From NCBI GenBank assembly GCA_964626275.1, contig CAZVCZ010000064.1:1-9592 (forward strand): a stretch of DNA of 9,592 nucleotides, read 5' to 3'. This stretch comes from M55B157 sp964626275 (lineage in GTDB: Bacteria > Actinomycetota > Actinomycetes > S36-B12). The translations under genes were made by a program, and so were the position numbers. Positions 5,742-9,592 of the stretch are shown in pieces. Position 1 is the stretch's first letter; each line of letters begins with the position of its first letter. A model generated the notes under the pieces. The model made no database searches, had not been told where the DNA came from, and worked only from the letters and a program-made list of their open reading frames with translations.

Positions 5742-6920
5742 TCAGCCGGAGGTGACGAGCCGACCGATCTCGCGAAGTCCGGCGAGATCGTGCACATCCT
5801 CCGGCAGCGCCGGAACTTGAGTTGCCGGCACAAGGGGATGCGACGCGGTGAACCGCACCACGAGCCGCTGCTGATTGGTCTGGGTGCGCATCCGATCGGC
5901 GTGTAGTTCCAGTAGCGCGGCCGTCGCCGGGAACTCATCCTCCTCGCTCAGGTGGCGCGCCGCGACGGATGCCTCCTCAGCCGACAACTCCGGGACCCTC
6001 ACGGACATGACCCTGTTCAACACCAGGCCGGCGAGCGGCATGGAGTCCTCGCTCAACCGATCGACGAAATAGGACGCCTCGCGAAGTGCATCCCGCTCAG
6101 GCGCGGCGACGACGACGAAGGCTGTTCCTGGATCGGCGAGTAGGGCGTAGGTCTCGTCGGCGCGCTCCCGGAACCCACCGAACATCGTGTCGACGGCGGC
6201 GACGAACGCGCCGAGATCGGCGAGGAGTTGCGCGCCGAGGATCTTGGTCAACACACCGGCGAACAATCCGAAGCCGGCACCGAGCAATCGCCCGATTCCG
6301 CGGCCGGCCCCGCGCGCCGGAGTGGTGAGGACACGAATGAAGCGACCGTCGAGGAAGGCACCGAGTCGCTCAGGTGCATCAAGGAAGTCAAGGGCGGAAC
6401 GCGAGGGCGGAGTATCGACGATGATGAGATCCCAGGAACCATCCGCATCGGCCTGAGCGCGCAGTTGGCTCAGCTTCTCCATCGCCATGTATTCCTGTGT
6501 GCCAGCGAAGGAGGATGAGAGCGCCTGATAGAACGGGTTGTCCAAGATCGCTTGTGCCCGTTCAGGATCGCTGTGCGCTTCGACAACCTCGTCGAACGTG
6601 CGCTTCATGTCGAGCATCATCGCGTGGAGCGAGCCGCTGCCCTTCACGCCTTTCACCGGACGGGGGGTGTTGTCGAGTTCGGTGAGGCCCATCGCCTGGG
6701 CGAGTCGCCTGGCCGGATCGATGGTGAGGACACACACATGGCGTCCCTGCTCGGCGGCGCGGAGAGCGAGCGCGGCAGCGGTCGTGGTCTTGCCGACACC
6801 GCCCGCCCCGCAACACACCACGATGCGGGTCGCCGGATCACCGATCACGGTGTCGAGATCAAGGGGCGGCGCCTTCAGATCGAGCAGGCTGCCCTCGCTC
6901 ACCTTCGTGTCCTTCGCCAT
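5742..6920 (-). CDS. ArsA/Get3-like ATPase, second of pair (Rv3680 type)
   Basis: The 392-residue soluble P-loop ATPase has Walker A GAGGVGKTT (38-46), LTIDPARRLAQAMGL (switch I-like region), DLIIVDTPPSRSALDFLD (Walker B/switch II) and the late VLNRV motif of the SIMIBI class. A long helical hydrophobic segment (ARGAGRGIGRLLGAGFGLF onward, to VDTMF) occupies the place where Get3/TRC40 builds its client groove. No CxxC zinc motif is seen, so a Get3-style zinc-bridged homodimer is unlikely. The first Lys of the deviant Walker A (KGGxGKT) is Ala39. It starts 5 nt after the stop of the partner gene, so the two are one transcript. Known: the mycobacterial pair Rv3679-Rv3680 forms Get3-like ATPases described as BagA/BagB. 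True substrates are unknown; the label 'arsenite/anion transporter' should not be taken literally. Confidence 0.88.
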   Translation of the reverse strand: MAKDTKVSEGSLLDLKAPPLDLDTVIGDPATRIVVCCGAGGVGKTTTAAALALRAAEQGRHVCVLTIDPARRLAQAMGLTELDNTPRPVKGVKGSGSLHAMMLDMKRTFDEVVEAHSDPERAQAILDNPFYQALSSSFAGTQEYMAMEKLSQLRAQADADGSWDLIIVDTPPSRSALDFLDAPERLGAFLDGRFIRVLTTPARGAGRGIGRLLGAGFGLFAGVLTKILGAQLLADLGAFVAAVDTMFGGFRERADETYALLADPGTAFVVVAAPERDALREASYFVDRLSEDSMPLAGLVLNRVMSVRVPELSAEEASVAARHLSEEDEFPATAALLELHADRMRTQTNQQRLVVRFTASHPLVPATQVPALPEDVHDLAGLREIGRLVTSG

Positions 6921-6925
6921 GTCGA

Positions 6926-7990
6926 TCAGGCCATCCCCTGCTCGCGCAGCAGTCGCGACAACTCATACAGCGCCGCGATGTCCATGCCCCCGGCAAGGAA
7001 GGGCAACTCATACACCGGCTGACCGAGTGCGTTGATGCTCTCGCGCTCGGTCGCCTCGAGATTCACCCGGGCCGCGTGATCGACCGCCTCGGCGAGGAGC
7101 GCATCGGTGATCGCATTGCCGGCTTTCGATTTCGCGGTGCCAAGGCCCGCGGCCGCAACCCCGTCGGCGATCTGAGCGCGGGCGAGGCCCGGTCCGCTCG
7201 CGAGAACGAGATCGCTCTCATCGAGCATCGGGGGACGGGTCATGTTCACCACGATCCCGCCGACGGGCAGCGCGGCATCCCGGAGTTCGGCGACACCATC
7301 GGCGGTTTCCTGGACCGGCATCTCCTCGAGCAGGGTGGTGAGATGCACCGCGGTCTTCTCCGAACGAAGCACGGCCATCACCGAGTCAGCCTGATTGCGG
7401 ATCGGGCCGACCTTCGCGAGGCCGGCGATCTCGGTGTTGACGTTGAGGAAGCGCGTGATCCGACCGGTGGGCGGGGCGTCGAGGACGATGGCGTCGTAGG
7501 ACTGCCCGTTCTTCTTGTCCTTGCGCCGCACGAGTTCGACGGCCTTGCCGGTGAGGAGCACATCGCGCAGACCCGGTGCGATGGTTGTGGCGAAGTCGAC
7601 CGCGCCCATGCGGCGCAACACTGAACCGGCGCGGCGGAGGTTGTAGAACAACTCCAGGTAGTCCAGGAGCGCCTCCTCCGGATCGACCGCGAGCCCCCAC
7701 ACCTCGCCTCCGCCGGGAGCGACGGTGAGTTTGCGTTCGTCATACGGCAACGGCGAGGTGTCGAAGAGCTGGGCCAATCCCTGGCGACCCTCGACCTCCA
7801 TGAGCATGACGCGGCGCCCATCGGAGGCGAGCGCGAGAGCGAGTGCCGCAGCGACGGTCGTCTTGCCCGTTCCGCCCTTGCCGGACATGACGTGGAGCAT
7901 CACGTCGGGCCAGTCGCCGCCGGGGGTCGCGCTGGCAGCACTGCGATCTACGGGCACACGGTCGAGCCTAACGCCCACGAGCGGGTTCAT
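6926..7990 (-). CDS. ArsA/Get3-like ATPase, first of pair (Rv3679 type)
   Basis: This soluble ATPase has a complete deviant Walker A, GKGGTGKTT, with the signature Lys, followed by LMEVEGRQGLAQLFD, a central FATTIAPGLRDVLLTGK block and YDAIVLDAPPTGRITRFL (Walker B/switch II). These blocks match M. tuberculosis Rv3679 as I remember it. No cysteines are visible in the product, so it cannot bind zinc like Get3. ATG 7990 gives about 354 residues; GTG 7996, two codons earlier in frame, is the alternative. The ATG has TAGCGC 6 nt upstream, close to the leaderless pattern seen at 5312 and 8013, and no Shine-Dalgarno. It heads the two-gene ATPase operon and is divergent from the DUF4177 gene with 22 bp between the ATGs (16 bp from the GTG), so its -35 region must overlap that gene. 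Confidence 0.88.
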   Translation of the reverse strand: MNPLVGVRLDRVPVDRSAASATPGGDWPDVMLHVMSGKGGTGKTTVAAALALALASDGRRVMLMEVEGRQGLAQLFDTSPLPYDERKLTVAPGGGEVWGLAVDPEEALLDYLELFYNLRRAGSVLRRMGAVDFATTIAPGLRDVLLTGKAVELVRRKDKKNGQSYDAIVLDAPPTGRITRFLNVNTEIAGLAKVGPIRNQADSVMAVLRSEKTAVHLTTLLEEMPVQETADGVAELRDAALPVGGIVVNMTRPPMLDESDLVLASGPGLARAQIADGVAAAGLGTAKSKAGNAITDALLAEAVDHAARVNLEATERESINALGQPVYELPFLAGGMDIAALYELSRLLREQGMA

Positions 7991-7996
7991 GCCCAC

Positions 7997-8006
7997 GCGC
8001 TAGGGT
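7997..8006. promoter_or_regulatory. Overlapping divergent -10 boxes (ATPase operon and DUF4177 operon)
   Basis: GCGCTAGGGT contains plus-strand TAGGGT (8001-8006), 6 nt before ATG 8013, and minus-strand TAGCGC (8002-7997), 6 nt before ATG 7990. The two share the TA at 8001-8002. The plus-strand box fits TANNNT. The minus-strand one lacks the final T and is less certain. Neither start codon has a Shine-Dalgarno sequence. This would be a bidirectional promoter for two leaderless operons. Confidence 0.45.
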
Positions 8007-8012
8007 CGGCCT

Positions 8013-8195
8013 ATGACTGACGGACCCACGAAATGGGAGTACGCGACCGCACCCGTGCTCATCCATGCGACCAAGCAAATCCTCGACACCTGGGGGGCTG
8101 ACGGCTGGGAACTCGTCCAGATCGTTCCCGGCCCCACGCCGGAGAATCTGGTCGCCTATTTCAAGCGCCCCCTGGTCTCAGGGTCAGGGTCGTGA
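8013..8195 (+). CDS. Small DUF4177-type protein (Rv3678A-like)
   Basis: This 60-residue protein carries the hallmarks of the DUF4177 family: KWEYATAPVL near the start, ILDTWGADGWELVQIVPG in the middle and VAYFKRP at the end. The fold is expected to be a small beta-sheet unit; the molecular role is unknown. It is predicted cytosolic. M. tuberculosis has a very similar small protein (Rv3678A) in the same place, which argues it is a real gene. It is probably leaderless, with TAGGGT 6 nt before the ATG. Its stop overlaps the start of the RidA-type gene (GTGA, 8192-8195), which suggests translational coupling. Confidence 0.88.
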   Translation: MTDGPTKWEYATAPVLIHATKQILDTWGADGWELVQIVPGPTPENLVAYFKRPLVSGSGS

Positions 8196-8656
8196 CCAGC
8201 CACTCGGAGCGTCTCGCGGAGCTCGGCATAGAACTGCCCGAGGTCGTGAAGCCGCTGGCCGCCTATGTCCCCGCGACGGTGAGCGGCCGTTACATCTACA
8301 CCTCCGGTCAGTTGCCGATGAAGGATGGCGCGAACATCGCGGTCGGCACCGTGGGCGACGACGTCGATGTCGACACCGCCTATGCGTGCGCGCGGCAGTG
8401 CGCCATCAACGCGATCGCCGCGGCCGCGTCGGTCGCCGGCGGGATCGATGGTCTCGGTCGAGTGGTGAAGGTGGTCGGCTTCGTCTCCAGCGCACCTGGA
8501 TTCACGTCGCAGCCGGCGGTGGTGAATGGCGCGAGCGAGTTGCTGCTCGAAGTGTTCGGTGACTCAGGACGTCACGCGCGTTCGGCTGTCGGGGTTGCCG
8601 CGTTGCCGATGGGCGTGCCGGTGGAGGTCGAGATGATCTTCGAGGTGGCCGACTGA
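8192..8656 (+). CDS. RidA/YjgF family protein (Rv3678c-like)
   Basis: The 154-residue product is a single YjgF/YER057c/UK114 domain: YIYTSGQLP (34-42), a central VVKVVGFVSS strand, and ARSAVGVAALPMGVPVEVE (129-147). Arg130 and Glu145 align with the Arg105 and Glu120 that E. coli RidA uses to bind and hydrolyse reactive enamine/imine intermediates such as 2-aminoacrylate, while the position of Cys107 is Ala132. Deaminase activity is therefore plausible but the subfamily may differ. Family members form trimers with active sites between subunits. Start GTG 8192 overlaps the DUF4177 stop by 4 bp; the Nudix gene begins 5 nt after its stop, so the three genes form one operon. Confidence 0.88.
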   Translation: MTSHSERLAELGIELPEVVKPLAAYVPATVSGRYIYTSGQLPMKDGANIAVGTVGDDVDVDTAYACARQCAINAIAAAASVAGGIDGLGRVVKVVGFVSSAPGFTSQPAVVNGASELLLEVFGDSGRHARSAVGVAALPMGVPVEVEMIFEVAD

Positions 8657-8661
8657 ACGGG

Positions 8662-9537
8662 ATGCCGCGCCTGCCCGAGGAGATGACCCGACGGGCGCGA
8701 GCCTTGGCAGTCGGGGACTCCTCGTGGATCCCGCCGATCCCGCGACCGGCCTCGACCGTGGTGCTGCTCCAGTCCGATGGCACCGCAGTGTCGACCTACC
8801 TCATGCGTCGTGCGCCGTCGATGGCGTTCGCGGCCGGCATGTTCGTCTTCCCCGGGGGCCGCATCGACGACGCTGACATCGAGGCGCGCATTCCCTTCGT
8901 CGGTGAGCCGATCCTGCCGGAGCGGTTCACCGCAGATGCCGATCTCGCGCGAGGGATCGTCGTCGGCGCGGTGCGCGAAGTATTCGAGGAAACGGGCGTA
9001 CTGCTCGCCGTCGATGAGGCTGGACGCACCCCTGTCGTGGACGACGCGTGGGACGCCGATCGCGACGCGGTGAACTCCTCATCCGCGAAATTTCCCGACG
9101 TGCTGGCCCGCAGGGGACTGGCGATCGATCCGGATCTGCTGCCGCTGTGGTCGCATTGGATCACCCCCGAGGTGGAGGAGCGCCGCTACGACGTCCGATT
9201 CTTCGTCGCCGCGGTGCCCGAGGGGCAGCCGGTGCGCGATGTCAGCGGAGAGGCCGACCACTGCGTGTGGGTGAATCCGGCGCAGGCGCTCGCCGACTAT
9301 GGCGAGGGCCGCATGGCCATGCTGCCGCCGACGGTGTCGACCCTCACCGACCTGGTGGACCTGTCCGACCTGAGCGATCTCGCGGCTCGCGCCCGTGCGC
9401 GCACCGTGCTCCCCCTCATGCCCCGCACCCGGATGAACGGTGAGGAGATGGTGTGGGAGGTCGTGAACGCGCGCGACGGTTCGGTGGTCTGGCCGATGAG
9501 CGGTCCCCCCGCCGGCTCCGAATCCCGCGGCGTGTAG
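8662..9537 (+). CDS. Nudix hydrolase, NUDT19-like with interrupted Nudix box
   Basis: The 291-residue product has the Nudix elements MFVFPGGRID (60-69) and REVFEETGV (105-113). Between Gly66 and Arg105 there are 38 residues where the canonical G-x5-E-x7-REUxEExGU box has 13, so the box carries an insertion of about 25 residues. The same trait is known in NUDT19/RP2p-type CoA diphosphatases, which makes a CoA or acyl-CoA substrate a reasonable guess but not proven. The early phrase TYLMRRAPSMAFAAGM and a late LPLWSHWITPEVEERRYD block also fit that subfamily. ATG 8662 lies 5 nt after the RidA-type stop with no good Shine-Dalgarno; ATG 8683 is an alternative. It is the third gene of the DUF4177-RidA-Nudix operon. 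Confidence 0.87.
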   Translation: MPRLPEEMTRRARALAVGDSSWIPPIPRPASTVVLLQSDGTAVSTYLMRRAPSMAFAAGMFVFPGGRIDDADIEARIPFVGEPILPERFTADADLARGIVVGAVREVFEETGVLLAVDEAGRTPVVDDAWDADRDAVNSSSAKFPDVLARRGLAIDPDLLPLWSHWITPEVEERRYDVRFFVAAVPEGQPVRDVSGEADHCVWVNPAQALADYGEGRMAMLPPTVSTLTDLVDLSDLSDLAARARARTVLPLMPRTRMNGEEMVWEVVNARDGSVVWPMSGPPAGSESRGV

Positions 9538-9570
9538 CCCTTCTCCGGGTAGAAAGTGCCCTACAAGGGC
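9537..9570 (+). terminator. Weak hairpin after the Nudix gene
   Basis: GCCCTT (9537-9542) can pair with AAGGGC (9565-9570), and an inner GGG/CCC can also pair. It begins at the last base of the Nudix stop codon. There is no U-tract, and the right arm would fall inside a possible next gene, so its role is uncertain. Confidence 0.25.
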
Positions 9571-9592
9571 CAGATCTACCCCGAGAACTACC
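9556..9592 (+). CDS. Possible start of a further gene (cut by window end)
   Basis: From GTG 9556 an open frame reads MPYKGQIYPENY before the window ends. The composition looks protein-like, but the fragment is too short to identify, and no strong Shine-Dalgarno or TANNNT box precedes it. It follows the Nudix stop by 18 nt and would extend that operon if real. Confidence 0.3.
   Translation, partial: MPYKGQIYPENY

Noticed and set aside
5736..5749. CCGGC-ctca-GCCGG hairpin between whiB4 and the ATPase operon
   Set aside because: A 5-bp G/C stem with no U-tract over a stop codon is expected by chance at this base composition; not enough for a terminator call.

Overview
This window looks like chromosomal DNA from a high-GC Actinomycetota bacterium. 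The evidence is the strong G/C preference at third codon positions, a WhiB-family iron-sulfur protein (a family confined to actinobacteria and their phages), apparently leaderless genes, and gene order. From about 947 to 9537 the order is metallophosphoesterase, (YqeY), class A PBP, divergent WhiB, two tandem ArsA/Get3-like ATPases, divergent DUF4177, RidA-like protein, Nudix hydrolase. From memory, this mirrors the Mycobacterium tuberculosis Rv3683-ponA2-whiB4-Rv3680-Rv3679-Rv3678A-Rv3678c neighbourhood, including relative strands. The C-terminal part of the PBP and the extra yqeY-type gene show it is not a close Mycobacterium relative.

Layout. 1-743 (+): 3' part of an EgtB-type ergothioneine sulfoxide synthase, cut by the window edge. 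790-826: a large composite hairpin, probably a bidirectional terminator. 834-907 (-): tRNA-Pro(CGG). 947-1816 (-): membrane-anchored metallophosphoesterase. 1887-2351 (+): GatB/YqeY-domain protein. 2348-5028 (-): bifunctional penicillin-binding protein whose reading frame breaks once near 2567-2574; beyond the break the restored frame encodes a Pro/Glu-rich tail built on four 39-bp repeats and stops exactly against the yqeY-type stop codon. 5029-5311: divergent control region with an AT-rich island and a CRP/GlxR-like palindrome. 5312-5725 (+): WhiB4-like protein. 5742-6920 and 6926-7990 (-): two ArsA/Get3-like ATPases, probably a heteromeric pair. 8013-8195, 8192-8656 and 8662-9537 (+): DUF4177 protein, RidA-family protein and Nudix hydrolase in one tight operon. 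9538-9592: a hairpin, and possibly the first codons of another gene.

How the genes may work together. The centre of the window pairs peptidoglycan synthesis (the PBP) with a redox-responsive WhiB regulator transcribed from the same control region. The ATPase pair and the DUF4177-RidA-Nudix operon are divergently transcribed from a start-to-start gap of only about 16-22 bp. Both whiB4 and the DUF4177 gene have a TANNNT -10 box exactly 6 nt before the start codon and no Shine-Dalgarno sequence, which is what leaderless actinobacterial genes look like. No phage, transposon, CRISPR or defence genes are visible. The most unusual items are the frame break in the PBP tail, the overlapping divergent -10 elements, and the CRP-like site between the PBP gene and whiB4.
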